Source: IOR16 sp963521065 (GTDB lineage: Bacteria; Bacillota; Clostridia; Peptostreptococcales; Anaerovoracaceae). Taken from it: DNA of 64,000 nt. Location of the stretch: positions 1-64,000 of the forward strand of contig CAUQTI010000009.1 of assembly GCA_963521065.1 (NCBI GenBank). Direction: 5' to 3'. Position 1 is the stretch's first letter. Every line of letters begins with the position of its first letter. The notes beneath the pieces were generated by a model. The model was not told the origin of the DNA, searched no databases, and worked only from the letters and a program-made list of their open reading frames with translations. The position numbers were made by a program, and so were the translations under genes. Below are positions 34,899 through 44,558 of this stretch, one piece after another.

Positions 34899-35487
34899 TG
34901 GTACTCCATTCTAAAAAACGTATATTTTAATAATTTGTATAGGATAATTACGTAAAGATATCATAACAAAAAAAGTTATCCACAGGCAAGACCTAAAAAT
35001 AAATAATGAAAAAATCAGCCCTACAGAAGTTATGCACAATTTGTGGGTAAAATAAGTAAATCTGTTCACAATGCGTAGATGTTGTGTAGAAAAGAGAAAA
35101 AAATGACGAAAATTAATGATTGAAGAAGAGAAAAAAATGAAGAAATATCGGAAAAAACAAAAGAAACTTTAGTGAAGTGGGAAAATCGTATAAGTGGATA
35201 TATGTAAAACATTCATATGCGGCAAAGAAAGCGAAAAACGGCGATTAGAAGAGCGAAAATCGTTTTTTTAATATTTTTTATTGTTGTGGTAAAAAAGTTG
35301 TATATTGGCAAGAATTAAGTTATAATGAAGTTTATGAAATAATCTAGATAGAAAACCTTGTCCGTAGAAAAGAAGAGCTTTTTATTAACAATTTAAATAA
35401 AACCTTTTAGTGGATAAAGAAGAAATAAAAGCAAAAACGGAAGCCAAAGAGTAGAAAAAGATGGCTTTCTATGAAATGGAGGATAAA
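34899..35487. other. dnaA-gyrB intergenic region with DnaA boxes
   Basis: About 590 bp without a credible gene, purine-rich on plus between 35080 and 35270. It has a perfect DnaA box TTATCCACA (34976-34984), TTATGCACA (35030-35038) and TGTGGGTAA (35042-35050, a one-mismatch box on the other strand). A weak hairpin with T7 (CGATT/AATCG) ends near 35271. This is likely the upstream half of a two-part origin and the dnaA control region. Confidence 0.75.
35298..35326 (+). promoter_or_regulatory. Candidate sigma-A promoter of gyrB
   Basis: TTGTAT at 35298-35303 (two mismatches to TTGACA) and a perfect TATAAT at 35321-35326, spacer 17. Confidence 0.6.
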
Positions 35488-37419
35488 ATGGCGTTTGAAG
35501 ATGTAAAGCAGCAGCAAGCATATAACGCAGAGCAGATTCAAGTCTTGGAAGGATTGGAAGCAGTACGGAAAAGACCGGGTATGTACATTGGAACGACAGG
35601 ACCTAGAGGACTGCATCATTTGGTGTATGAGATAGTGGACAACAGTATTGATGAAGCACTTGCCGGATTCTGCAAAACAATTTCAGTTGCAATACAACAG
35701 GATGGGTCCGTGATGGTAGAAGATGATGGAAGAGGAATGCCGGTTGATCTTCATCCGAAACTGCAAAAGCCTGCCGTAGAAGTCATTCATACAGTACTTC
35801 ATGCCGGCGGAAAATTTGGCGGCGGAGGGTATAAAGTATCCGGAGGACTCCATGGTGTCGGTGCATCCGTTGTAAATGCATTGTCTGAGGAAATGGAAGT
35901 TGAAATAAAGAGAAATGGAAAAATTTACCGTCAAACCTATTCAAAAGGAAAAATAACGAGTGAGCTGACTGTAATTGGGGAAGCGGGGAAGAAAACTGGA
36001 TCGAAAACTGTTTTTAAGCCAGATACAGAAATTTTTGAAGAAACAGAATTTGTCTTTTCTACGTTAGAATATCGCCTTCGTGAAATGGCTTTTTTAAATC
36101 GCGGTATAAAAATAACGCTTTCTGATGAAAGAGAAGGACAAAAAAAGAAGGAAACATTCCATTATGAAGGTGGAATTAAGGAATTTGTAAAGCATCAAAA
36201 TAAAAACAAGGAAGTGATTCATCCGGATATCATTTATTTTGAATACCAAAAAGATGATCATGAAGTAGAAATTGCGATGCAGTATACCGATCGATATAAT
36301 GAAACGATTTTATCTTATGCAAATAACATTAATACAACAGAAGGCGGAACTCACATGGCCGGATTTAAGTCCGCTTTGACGAGAGTATTTAATGATTATG
36401 CGAAAAAGAATAAATTTATAAAAGAAAACGAAGAAAGCCTTTCCGGTGAAGACATTCGTGAAGGCTTAACTGCAATTGTATCAGTAAAATTGACACAGCC
36501 TCAGTTTGAAGGGCAGACGAAAACAAAGCTTGGAAACAGTGAAATGAGAGGCTTTGTTGAAACGACGGCGAATGAAAATTTATCTGCGTTTTTAGAAGAA
36601 AACCCACAGCAGGCGCGTATTATTTTAGATAAGTGCTTGCGTGCGGCAAGAGCGAGAGAAGCTGCAAGAAAAGCAAGGGAATTAACCAGAAGAAAAGGCG
36701 TATTGGACGGCATTTCCCTGCCTGGAAAATTGGCAGACTGTTCCGAAAAAGATCCGGCTCTTTCTGAAATTTTCCTCGTAGAGGGAGATTCCGCAGGCGG
36801 CTCTGCAAAGCAAGGGCGCGATCGAATGAGACAGGCCATTTTACCGCTTCGCGGAAAAATTTTGAATGTAGAAAAAGCCAGATTAGATAAAATCTTAAAC
36901 TCCGAGGAAATCAAGAATATGATTACTGCCTTTGGGTGCAACATCGGGGCGGATTTTAACATTGAAAAATTGAGGTACCATAAAATTGTAATTATGACAG
37001 ATGCTGACGTTGATGGTGCGCATATCCGTACACTGCTTCTGACCTTCTTTTATCGTTATATGACGCCTTTGATTGAAGGCGGATATGTTTATGCAGCGCA
37101 GCCGCCGCTTTTTCAGATTAAGAAAAATAAAGAGGTACACTATACCTATTCCGAAAGAGAGCAGGAGCGTGTCATGGCGCAGCTTGCTGATAAGCCGGGA
37201 AAAGCAGTGATTCAGAGATACAAGGGACTTGGTGAAATGGATTATAACCAGCTTTGGGAAACAACGATGGATTATAAACAAAGAACTTTGGTTCAGTTTA
37301 CGTTGGAGGATGCAGCTGCTGCGGATGAAATGTTTACAACATTGATGGGTGACAAGGTGCCTCCAAGAAAAAGATTTATTGAAGACAATGCGAAGTATGT
37401 TAAGAATTTAGACGTATAG
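35488..37419 (+). CDS. gyrB: DNA gyrase subunit B
   Basis: A 643-residue ATPase subunit of gyrase, which introduces negative supercoils. It has VRKRPGMYIGTTGPRGLHHL, the ATP site VDNSIDEALAG and GGLHGVGASVVNALS, the TOPRIM EGDSAGGSAKQGRDR, DADVDGAHIRTLLL and the C-terminal QRYKGLGEMDYNQLWETTM. The ATG at 35488 follows GGAGGATAAA; the nine-codon upstream extension contains that site and is dropped. Confidence 0.97.
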   Translation: MAFEDVKQQQAYNAEQIQVLEGLEAVRKRPGMYIGTTGPRGLHHLVYEIVDNSIDEALAGFCKTISVAIQQDGSVMVEDDGRGMPVDLHPKLQKPAVEVIHTVLHAGGKFGGGGYKVSGGLHGVGASVVNALSEEMEVEIKRNGKIYRQTYSKGKITSELTVIGEAGKKTGSKTVFKPDTEIFEETEFVFSTLEYRLREMAFLNRGIKITLSDEREGQKKKETFHYEGGIKEFVKHQNKNKEVIHPDIIYFEYQKDDHEVEIAMQYTDRYNETILSYANNINTTEGGTHMAGFKSALTRVFNDYAKKNKFIKENEESLSGEDIREGLTAIVSVKLTQPQFEGQTKTKLGNSEMRGFVETTANENLSAFLEENPQQARIILDKCLRAARAREAARKARELTRRKGVLDGISLPGKLADCSEKDPALSEIFLVEGDSAGGSAKQGRDRMRQAILPLRGKILNVEKARLDKILNSEEIKNMITAFGCNIGADFNIEKLRYHKIVIMTDADVDGAHIRTLLLTFFYRYMTPLIEGGYVYAAQPPLFQIKKNKEVHYTYSEREQERVMAQLADKPGKAVIQRYKGLGEMDYNQLWETTMDYKQRTLVQFTLEDAAAADEMFTTLMGDKVPPRKRFIEDNAKYVKNLDV

Positions 37420-37435
37420 GAGGGAGAATAGAAAA

Positions 37436-39913
37436 ATGAGTTTATCAGAAGATACTAAAATCATTCAGCATGAAATTCATGATGAAATGAAAGACTCCTA
37501 TATTGATTATGCGATGAGCGTTATCGTAGGAAGAGCCTTACCTGATGTAAGAGACGGATTAAAGCCGGTTCACCGGAGAATTTTATATGGTATGAGTGAG
37601 CTTGGCGTTACGCCGGATAAGCCGCATAAAAAATCGGCGCGTATCGTCGGTGAAGTAATGGGTAAATACCACCCTCACGGAGACAGTTCGATCTATGATG
37701 CCATGGTTCGTATGGCACAGGATTTTTCCATCCGTTATATGATGGTCGACGGACATGGAAATTTTGGTTCCGTTGACGGAGACGGCGCAGCGGCGATGCG
37801 TTATACTGAGGCTAGAATGACGCCGTTTGCACTAGAAATGCTTCGCGACATTGACAAAGAAACCGTTGATTTTATGCCAAACTTTGATGAAGAGGAAAAA
37901 GAGCCGGTCGTTCTTCCAGCCCGTTTTCCAAACCTTTTAGTCAATGGTTCAAATGGGATTGCAGTCGGTATGGCGACTTCGATTCCTCCTCATAATCTTG
38001 AAGAGGTTATCGATGGAGCCGTAAAATTAATTGACGATGAAGATGCTACGATAGAAGATTTGATAAAAATTATCAAAGCGCCGGACTTTCCTACCGGTGC
38101 CGTTATCATGGGCAAAAATAATGCAAAAGAAGCATACCGTACCGGACAGGGAAAAGTGGTTGTCCGTGCAAAGGTAGAATTTGAAGAAACGGCAAAAGGA
38201 AGACAACAGATTATTGTTACGGAAATTCCGTATCAAGTCAATAAAGCGCGATTGATTGAAAAAATTGCAGAGCTGGTCAAAGACAAAAGGATTGAGGGCA
38301 TTTCAGACATTCGGGACGAATCCAACCGCCACGGAATGCGAATTGTAATCGAATTAAAAAGAGATGCGAACCCGCAGATTACATTGAACCGTCTGTACAA
38401 GCACACCCAGATGCAAGACAGCTACAGCATGATTATGATCGCACTTGTAAACGGTCAGCCAAAGCTGCTGAATCTAAAAGAAATTTTAGTAGAATATTTA
38501 AAGCATCAGAAAGATGTTGTTACAAGAAGAACCATATTCGACTTAAAAAAAGCGGAAGCGAGAGCTCATATCTTAGAGGGATTGCGGATTGCGCTTGATA
38601 ACATCGATGAAATTATTAAAATCATCCGCTCCAGCTACAACGATGCAAAGGCTCGTTTAATGGAGCGCTTTGGGCTTTCCGATTTGCAGGCACAGGCGAT
38701 ACTTGACATGCGCCTTGCCAGATTACAGGGCTTAGAACGTGAAAAGATTGAAGCAGAATATGCAGATTTAATGGAAAAAATATCCTATTACAAGAGCCTT
38801 CTTGCAGATGAAAAGAAGCTGATGAGCGTGATCAAAGACGAGCTTCTTGAAATTAAGAAGAAGTACGGCGATAAGAGAAGAACCGAGATTGTTGCAGATG
38901 CGCAGGAAATTGATGAAGAAGATTTGATTGCAGAAGAGAAAGTTGCGGTGACATTGACCCATCTTGGGTATATCAAACGCATATCAGCAGATACCTATAA
39001 AACCCAAAAACGCGGCGGGAGAGGGATAACTGGTCTGACCACAAGGGAGAATGACTTTGTAAAAAATATGCTGATTACCTCTACGCATGATTATTTGATG
39101 TTCTTTACGAATACGGGAAAAGCACATCGCACGAAGGCATATGAAATTCCGGAAGCGCAGAGAACCGCGAAAGGAACCCCTGCGGTAAATTTCTTAAATC
39201 TAATGCAAAGAGAGAGAATTACAGCTGTAATTCCGATTCAGTCTTTTGATGAAAATAAATATTTGATTGCCGTCACCAAAAAAGGTACGATAAAGAAAAT
39301 GGATATGGCACAATTCGATACCAATCGAAAAACTGGCTTGATTGCCATTAACCTAAAAGAGGGAGATCAGCTGATTGGGATTAAGGAAACCTCGGGTACA
39401 AGCAATGTAATTATCGTTACAAAGCATGGAAAATGCATCTGTTTCAGTGAAGAGGATGTGCGTCCAATGGGCCGTTTAGCAGGTGGAGTGCGTGCAATTT
39501 CTTTGGAAAAAGAGGATGAAGTCGTTGCGATGGAGTTGGCAGAAAAAGACGAAGAGCTTCTGGTAGTCACACAGGCAGGATATGGAAAGAGAACTGCGGT
39601 AAAGGATTACAAGGTACAGGCAAGAGGCGGAAAAGGTCTTTTGACCTACGACAAAGGAAAGTTCGGAAAGACCGGAGAATTGATTGGTGCGATGGTCGTG
39701 AATGAAAACGATGAAATTCTCCTGATTAATTCAGATGGAATCATGATTCGAATCAAAGCTTCCGAAGTATCAAGACTCGGAAGAGCAACGCAGGGAGTAA
39801 AAATCATGAAAGTTCAAGACAATGCGAATATCATTGCGATGGCAAAGGTCGTTCGGGAAGAGGGCGAAGAGGAAGAAGAATCCTCAGATCAAGAAGAAAA
39901 TGCTCCCAAATAA
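37436..39913 (+). CDS. gyrA: DNA gyrase subunit A
   Basis: An 825-residue DNA-cutting subunit of gyrase. The quinolone-resistance region reads GDSSIYDAMVRMAQ, with the Ser and Asp linked to quinolone sensitivity retained; catalytic Tyr lies in AAMRYTEARM. The C-terminal beta-pinwheel has the GyrA-box QKRGGRG. The acidic tail (EEGEEEEESSDQEEN) is typical. Starts 16 bases after gyrB with AGGAGGGAG. Confidence 0.97.
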   Translation: MSLSEDTKIIQHEIHDEMKDSYIDYAMSVIVGRALPDVRDGLKPVHRRILYGMSELGVTPDKPHKKSARIVGEVMGKYHPHGDSSIYDAMVRMAQDFSIRYMMVDGHGNFGSVDGDGAAAMRYTEARMTPFALEMLRDIDKETVDFMPNFDEEEKEPVVLPARFPNLLVNGSNGIAVGMATSIPPHNLEEVIDGAVKLIDDEDATIEDLIKIIKAPDFPTGAVIMGKNNAKEAYRTGQGKVVVRAKVEFEETAKGRQQIIVTEIPYQVNKARLIEKIAELVKDKRIEGISDIRDESNRHGMRIVIELKRDANPQITLNRLYKHTQMQDSYSMIMIALVNGQPKLLNLKEILVEYLKHQKDVVTRRTIFDLKKAEARAHILEGLRIALDNIDEIIKIIRSSYNDAKARLMERFGLSDLQAQAILDMRLARLQGLEREKIEAEYADLMEKISYYKSLLADEKKLMSVIKDELLEIKKKYGDKRRTEIVADAQEIDEEDLIAEEKVAVTLTHLGYIKRISADTYKTQKRGGRGITGLTTRENDFVKNMLITSTHDYLMFFTNTGKAHRTKAYEIPEAQRTAKGTPAVNFLNLMQRERITAVIPIQSFDENKYLIAVTKKGTIKKMDMAQFDTNRKTGLIAINLKEGDQLIGIKETSGTSNVIIVTKHGKCICFSEEDVRPMGRLAGGVRAISLEKEDEVVAMELAEKDEELLVVTQAGYGKRTAVKDYKVQARGGKGLLTYDKGKFGKTGELIGAMVVNENDEILLINSDGIMIRIKASEVSRLGRATQGVKIMKVQDNANIIAMAKVVREEGEEEEESSDQEENAPK

Positions 39914-39953
39914 AGCTCTAGAATAACAAGAAGCAAATAATGAAAATCGAAGC

Positions 39954-39979
39954 GTTTAAAAGAGAATCGTCAGGGGTAT
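39954..39979 (+). promoter_or_regulatory. sigma-B-type promoter of rsbV-rsbW-sigB
   Basis: GTTTAA (39954-39959) and GGGTAT (39974-39979) with a 14-base spacer match the Bacillus sigma-B consensus exactly. It lies 23 bases before the rsbV start, so the operon is likely autoregulated. Confidence 0.8.
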
Positions 39980-40002
39980 AGTTTTGAGGAGGACATAAAA
40001 AG

Positions 40003-40311
40003 ATGGCACTGCAGATTGACAGTCATTTCAATGAAAAAATAAAAAAATGGGATATTATTCTATATGGAGAAGTAGATATTTTTACAGCTCCGGATCTTCG
40101 AGGTGTACTGGAACTTAATTTTTCGGAAAATGCACAAGACATGCTCTTGCATTTAGAACATTTAAATTACATTGACAGTACCGGACTTGGAGTCCTGATC
40201 GGTGCATATACAAAAATGCAGGAAAAGGGTAAAAAGATTACCCTTTTAAATCCCAGAGAGAACATTGAAAAATTATTGTGTATCACCAGTCTTGACAAAA
40301 TTTTTCTATAA
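40003..40311 (+). CDS. rsbV: Anti-anti-sigma factor RsbV (STAS domain)
   Basis: A 102-residue STAS-domain protein. The phosphorylation site is S59 in YIDSTGLGVL. Unphosphorylated RsbV captures RsbW and frees the sigma factor. GAGGAGG precedes the ATG. It could equally be named SpoIIAA by domain; the sigma-B-type promoter favours RsbV. Confidence 0.85.
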   Translation: MALQIDSHFNEKIKKWDIILYGEVDIFTAPDLRGVLELNFSENAQDMLLHLEHLNYIDSTGLGVLIGAYTKMQEKGKKITLLNPRENIEKLLCITSLDKIFL

Positions 40312-40329
40312 GGAAACGAGGAGATTTGA

Positions 40330-40737
40330 ATGACAGACTTATTGAAATTTTCAGTCCCTGGAAAACCGGAGTACGTGAGTACAGTCCGCATGGCGGTTTC
40401 TTCTTTGGCGAATAACATCGGATTTGATGTGGAAGCGATTGACGATATCAAAGTTGCAGTTTCGGAAGCCTGTACAAACGTTGTACGGCACGGATGCCCA
40501 GGGGTACAATCTTATGAAGTGGCTTGTGAAGTTTGTGAAGAGCGTATTACGATTCTAATCACAGATTTAGCAGGCGGTTATGACATGAGCAAATATCGAA
40601 TGCCAAATCCAGAGGAGCCCAAAGAAAGTGGATTGGGTATTTTTATCATACGCGCACTTATGGATGAAGTAGATATTTTTTCTGAAATCGGGGCAGGAAC
40701 AAAAATTAAGATGGTGAAGTATTGCAATTGCAAATAA
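40330..40737 (+). CDS. rsbW: Anti-sigma factor kinase RsbW
   Basis: A 135-residue GHKL ATPase/serine kinase that holds its sigma factor inactive and phosphorylates RsbV. The N-box is VSEACTNVVRHG, followed by the G2-type SGLGIFIIRALMD. It starts 18 bases after rsbV. GAGGAGA precedes the ATG. Confidence 0.88.
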   Translation: MTDLLKFSVPGKPEYVSTVRMAVSSLANNIGFDVEAIDDIKVAVSEACTNVVRHGCPGVQSYEVACEVCEERITILITDLAGGYDMSKYRMPNPEEPKESGLGIFIIRALMDEVDIFSEIGAGTKIKMVKYCNCK

Positions 40738-40752
40738 GTTTAGGAGTTTTCT

Positions 40753-41505
40753 ATGTCCTCAATAAAACAAACCAATGTAAAAGACTTATTTAAGGAATAC
40801 AGCAAGACGAAAAGCATTGAGTTAAGAAATACGATTGTCGAGCACTATTTATATATGATCGATATTCTAATACGCAAATATTTAAACAAAGGCATGGAAT
40901 ACGAAGACTTATATCAAGTCGGTTCTATGGCTTTGGTTTTTGCCGTGGAGCGGTTCGACGCTTCTAAGGGGTTTGAATTTACGAGCTTTGCGACTCCGAC
41001 TATTATCGGGGAAATCAAGCGTTATTTTAGAGATAAAGGCTGGATGGTCAAAGTACCGAGGCGGCTGAAAGAAATATCAGCGCAGCTGCCTAAGGCAAAA
41101 GAAAGCCTTTCTGCTAAGCTTCATCGTGCACCCACGGTGAAAGAGCTTTCCGAATACCTCGGGCATACGGAAGAACAAATTTTAGAAGCGATGGAAAGCG
41201 GACAATCTTACGGGGCCTTTTCCCTGCAGCAGACCTTTGAAGACGGGCAGGAGGAAGGAGACGGTTCCGTATTTGAAAAATACACAGGGATCGAAGACAG
41301 TGGGTTTTCCAGCTTTGAGGATGCGGAGCTGATAAAGGGCGTATTGGCGCAGCTCGAGGAGCAAGAGCGCAAGCTGTTTCAACGGCGCTTTATACAAAAC
41401 AAAACACAACAGCAGATTGCTGAAGAGTTTGGCGTTTCACAGATGACGATATCCAGAATTGAAAAAAAACTGCGGGATAAATTTAAAGAAGCGTGGAGGA
41501 GTTGA
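40753..41505 (+). CDS. sigB: RNA polymerase sigma factor, SigB/SigF family
   Basis: A 250-residue sigma-70-type factor with region 2 (YEDLYQVGSMALVFAVERFDASKGFEFTSFATPTIIGEIKR), region 3 (RAPTVKELSEYLG) and region 4 helix-turn-helix (TQQQIAEEFGVSQMTISRIEKKL). The gene order with rsbV/rsbW and the matching promoter argue for the general-stress factor sigma-B over sporulation sigma-F. The TGA stop overlaps the RBS of trpS. Confidence 0.85.
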   Translation: MSSIKQTNVKDLFKEYSKTKSIELRNTIVEHYLYMIDILIRKYLNKGMEYEDLYQVGSMALVFAVERFDASKGFEFTSFATPTIIGEIKRYFRDKGWMVKVPRRLKEISAQLPKAKESLSAKLHRAPTVKELSEYLGHTEEQILEAMESGQSYGAFSLQQTFEDGQEEGDGSVFEKYTGIEDSGFSSFEDAELIKGVLAQLEEQERKLFQRRFIQNKTQQQIAEEFGVSQMTISRIEKKLRDKFKEAWRS

Positions 41506-41507
41506 TT

Positions 41508-42497
41508 ATGAAGAGAGTGTTTTCTGGCGTTCAGCCTACAGGAAATATACATATTGGAAACTATTTGGGAGCATTAAAACAGTTCGTAGAATTACAAAAT
41601 GAAAACGAAGGCCTGTATTGTATCGTTGATATGCATTCCATTACGGTTCAGCAGGACCCACAAATCTTACGCAAAAACATTTTAGATGTTGCAGCGCTTT
41701 ATCTGGCGGTAGGTTTAGATCCTAAAAAGTCAATTATTTTTGTTCAGTCTGATGTGTCTGGGCATGCCGAACTCAGCTGGGTTTTAACTTGTACGTCCTA
41801 TACGGGAGAGCTCTCACGCATGACACAATTCAAGCAGAAGAGTAAGGGCAATGAATCCGCGCCTGCTGGTTTATTTTGTTATCCGGTTTTGATGGCGGCA
41901 GATATACTGCTCTATGATACAGATGTTGTTCCGGTAGGAAACGATCAAAAACAGCACATTGAATTGACAAGAGATTTGGCGATTCGTGTGAACAATAAAT
42001 ATGGAGATACCTTTGTTGTGCCTGATGGCAGATTTTTAAAAAGCGGTGCACGGATTATGGCACTGGATGATCCATCCAGCAAAATGAGCAAGAGCGCAGA
42101 AAATGTACACAGCCGCATTTCCCTACTTGATACTCCACAAAAAATTAAAAAATCTATTATGAAAGCGACGACGGATTCCGAGGGTATTGTTCGTTTTGAT
42201 ATGGATAGTAAGCCGGGTATTAGCAACCTATTGAATATATACAGTGCTTTTTCAGGAAAAGAGGTTCCTGAAATTGAAACAGCATACGAGGGTCGTGGAT
42301 ACGGCGATTTTAAAAAAGATTTAGTTGAGATTGCGGTAGATGCAATTACACCAATACAGCAGCGCTTTCAGGAAATCAGAGAGTCAGATGAACTGAAAGA
42401 AATTTTAAAAGATGGAGCAGACCGGGCAAATGCGATTTCGGAGAGGACTATAAAGCGCGTCAAGGAACGGTTTGGCTTGGGGTATTCGGTTGAGTGA
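41508..42497 (+). CDS. trpS: Tryptophan-tRNA ligase
   Basis: A 329-residue class I synthetase charging tRNA-Trp. HIGH-type motif GNIHIGN (residues 12-18), KMSKS in DDPSSKMSKSAEN, and the C-terminal helical domain are complete. The ATG at 41508 follows GGAGGAG; the 5-codon upstream extension is inside the end of sigB. Confidence 0.97.
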   Translation: MKRVFSGVQPTGNIHIGNYLGALKQFVELQNENEGLYCIVDMHSITVQQDPQILRKNILDVAALYLAVGLDPKKSIIFVQSDVSGHAELSWVLTCTSYTGELSRMTQFKQKSKGNESAPAGLFCYPVLMAADILLYDTDVVPVGNDQKQHIELTRDLAIRVNNKYGDTFVVPDGRFLKSGARIMALDDPSSKMSKSAENVHSRISLLDTPQKIKKSIMKATTDSEGIVRFDMDSKPGISNLLNIYSAFSGKEVPEIETAYEGRGYGDFKKDLVEIAVDAITPIQQRFQEIRESDELKEILKDGADRANAISERTIKRVKERFGLGYSVE

Positions 42498-42501
42498 GAC
42501 G

Positions 42502-44295
42502 ATGAGGGATGCAAAGAAAACAGTAGTTCTGGTTGCAGGTTCAGAAGAAACAAAAAATTGTTTAAATCAACAACTGAACGATGTTTTAGGAGGAGAAATC
42601 CGAGTCATTTCCTTTGCACTTGATACGGGTCTTGCTCATCTTCGTGAAGCAGAAAAGGAAGCGGACATCGTGCTGCTTTCCAGTGCTGAATTAAAAAGAG
42701 AAATGAAAGAAGACGGACTTTTGAGCGACGGCATCTGCTATTTTGTATGCCGTCGTTTTTTACAGTTGAATGAGATTGAACAGGTGATTACAATTCCGAA
42801 AGGCGAGCAGGTACTTTTTGTGAATGATGCAAGAGAAACTGCGGAAACCTGTATTCAGAATCTGCTGGAAATCGGAGTAAATCATATTGAGTATGTACCG
42901 TGCTATCCAGAGATAGAAAACGATCGGTACAAAGAGGGAAAACCACCGCTTGATTTAGGCCCTTTTTCTATTGCAATTACGCCTGGTGAGATTAGTATGG
43001 TCCCAAAATCGATTAAAAAAATTATCGACTTAAGACCGCGTGGATTTGATATTGCTTCCTTAGTGGGGATTGCGGAATTGATCGGAATATCGAATTGGGA
43101 CAGCAATTCGGTGGTTCGGCCTTACACTAGAAAAGTAATTGAGATTTCAAAAAAAATGGTTTTGATGAATACAGAAACAGAAGTGATGCGAAACCTTTTA
43201 AAAGAAAAATTGCAGAGTAAAGGATATATTGCGGCCTATGCGTTTTCAAATATTTTAGGGACCTCTCCCCGTCTTTTGGAAGAAAAAGAAAAAGCTAAGA
43301 AGCTGGCAAAAACCGATTTGACCGTTTTGATTGAGGGAGAAAGCGGCACAGGAAAAGAATTATTTGCATCGTCAATTCACAATGCATCCGCCCGGAGAAA
43401 TGGGCCTTATGTTGCCGCTAATTTTAGTGCATTTCCCGAAGAATTGATGGAAAGCGAGCTGTTTGGATACGAAGAAGGAGCCTTTACCGGAGCGAGAAAA
43501 GGCGGGAAGCGAGGCCTTTTTGAGCAGGCTGACGGCGGGAGTATCTTTTTAGATGAAATCGGAGATATTTCTGCACGAATGCAGACGAAGCTTTTGCGCG
43601 TCCTCCAAGAAAAAGAAATTATGCCACTTGGAGGAAATACGATTAAGAAGGTGGATATACGCGTCATTGCAGCAACAAATAAAAATTTGAAAGAAATGGT
43701 TCATAGCGGACAATTTCGAGCAGATTTATACTTTCGGCTGAAAATGGGGTGCCTTCATTTACCTACCTTGAGAGAAATGACAGAAGAAATCAAACCTTTG
43801 ACGGATTATTTTATTAAGAAAGAACTGGGCCATTACATTGAAATTGAAGAAGAAATATTTCGCGTATTTCAAAAGCTTCGATGGAACGGTAACGTCAGAG
43901 AGCTATATAATACCATCAAATATATGTTGGCTGTTCGGCAAAAGGAGAAGCGGCTCTGCCTCTGTGATTTGCCAGATACCCATTTCTTTGAATTTACGGG
44001 GAGCCCAAATGAGGAAAGCTTCGACTCAGCGCCGGATGTGAAATGCTCGGTGCCGGTTACTCCTGAGCTCTTAGAAATTTTACAGGCAATTTCTGCATTG
44101 GGCGAACAAAATAAAATTGCAGGCCGAGCAAGCATTGCACAATACTTAAATTACAGGGGAAAAGCATATACAGAAAGTCAGGTAAGGAGCCGCCTTAAGC
44201 GATTGGAGCTTCAGGGGTACCTGATCTTGAAGAAAGGGAGAAGCGGCACGATTTTAACAAAAAAAGGAACAGAAGCAGTGTTTGTAAATGGTTAA
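42502..44295 (+). CDS. Sigma-54-dependent activator with PrpR-like N-domain and C-terminal winged helix
   Basis: A 597-residue activator. The first 200 residues resemble the PrpR-N sensor fold, a weak match. The AAA+ core has GESGTGKELFASSIH, canonical GAFTGA and FLDEIG. In place of a Fis-type helix, the C-terminus (IAQYLNYRGKAYTESQVRSRLKRLELQGYLILKKGRSGTIL in spirit, winged helix) resembles MarR/GntR-type readers. A weak RBS in the trpS end precedes the ATG at 42502. The next gene has a sigma-54 promoter and is the likely target. Confidence 0.82.
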   Translation: MRDAKKTVVLVAGSEETKNCLNQQLNDVLGGEIRVISFALDTGLAHLREAEKEADIVLLSSAELKREMKEDGLLSDGICYFVCRRFLQLNEIEQVITIPKGEQVLFVNDARETAETCIQNLLEIGVNHIEYVPCYPEIENDRYKEGKPPLDLGPFSIAITPGEISMVPKSIKKIIDLRPRGFDIASLVGIAELIGISNWDSNSVVRPYTRKVIEISKKMVLMNTETEVMRNLLKEKLQSKGYIAAYAFSNILGTSPRLLEEKEKAKKLAKTDLTVLIEGESGTGKELFASSIHNASARRNGPYVAANFSAFPEELMESELFGYEEGAFTGARKGGKRGLFEQADGGSIFLDEIGDISARMQTKLLRVLQEKEIMPLGGNTIKKVDIRVIAATNKNLKEMVHSGQFRADLYFRLKMGCLHLPTLREMTEEIKPLTDYFIKKELGHYIEIEEEIFRVFQKLRWNGNVRELYNTIKYMLAVRQKEKRLCLCDLPDTHFFEFTGSPNEESFDSAPDVKCSVPVTPELLEILQAISALGEQNKIAGRASIAQYLNYRGKAYTESQVRSRLKRLELQGYLILKKGRSGTILTKKGTEAVFVNG

Positions 44296-44558
44296 ATAAA
44301 TGGATGCCTTTTTAAAATATGGCGACCATTTTATTGACCATAAAACTTATACAATGAGAAACAATCTTTTTTTATAAAAATTGAAATCGAAAAAATAATA
44401 TTAAAAAAGCAAGAATTTCTTTGAAATATCGTGGAAAGAAGGATAAAATATTGCTTTTTTATTTTTTTTTGCCTTAAAAGTGAAAATAATATGGAAATGG
44501 CATCTTTTTTGCTAATATATAAGGCTGAAGTTATTTATATCTATTTTGGAGGTGTGAA
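44296..44558 (+). other. Control region of the yfcC-iadA operon
   Basis: 263 bp without a gene. Besides the sigma-54 promoter it has an ATGG-CGA-CCAT palindrome at 44319-44329, about 175 bp upstream of the -24 element, followed by TTGACCATAA; these are possible enhancer sites for the adjacent activator (inference). Confidence 0.5.
44498..44513 (+). promoter_or_regulatory. sigma-54 promoter of yfcC-iadA
   Basis: TGGCATCTTTTTTGCT: GG and GC are 10 bases apart, with consensus TGGCAT and TTGCT halves, 46 bases before the transporter start. Confidence 0.85.

Noticed and set aside
35305..35320. Sigma-54 promoter before gyrB (TGGCAAGAATTAAGT)
   Set aside because: The -12 half lacks GC, and a TATAAT with a 17-base spacer fits better.
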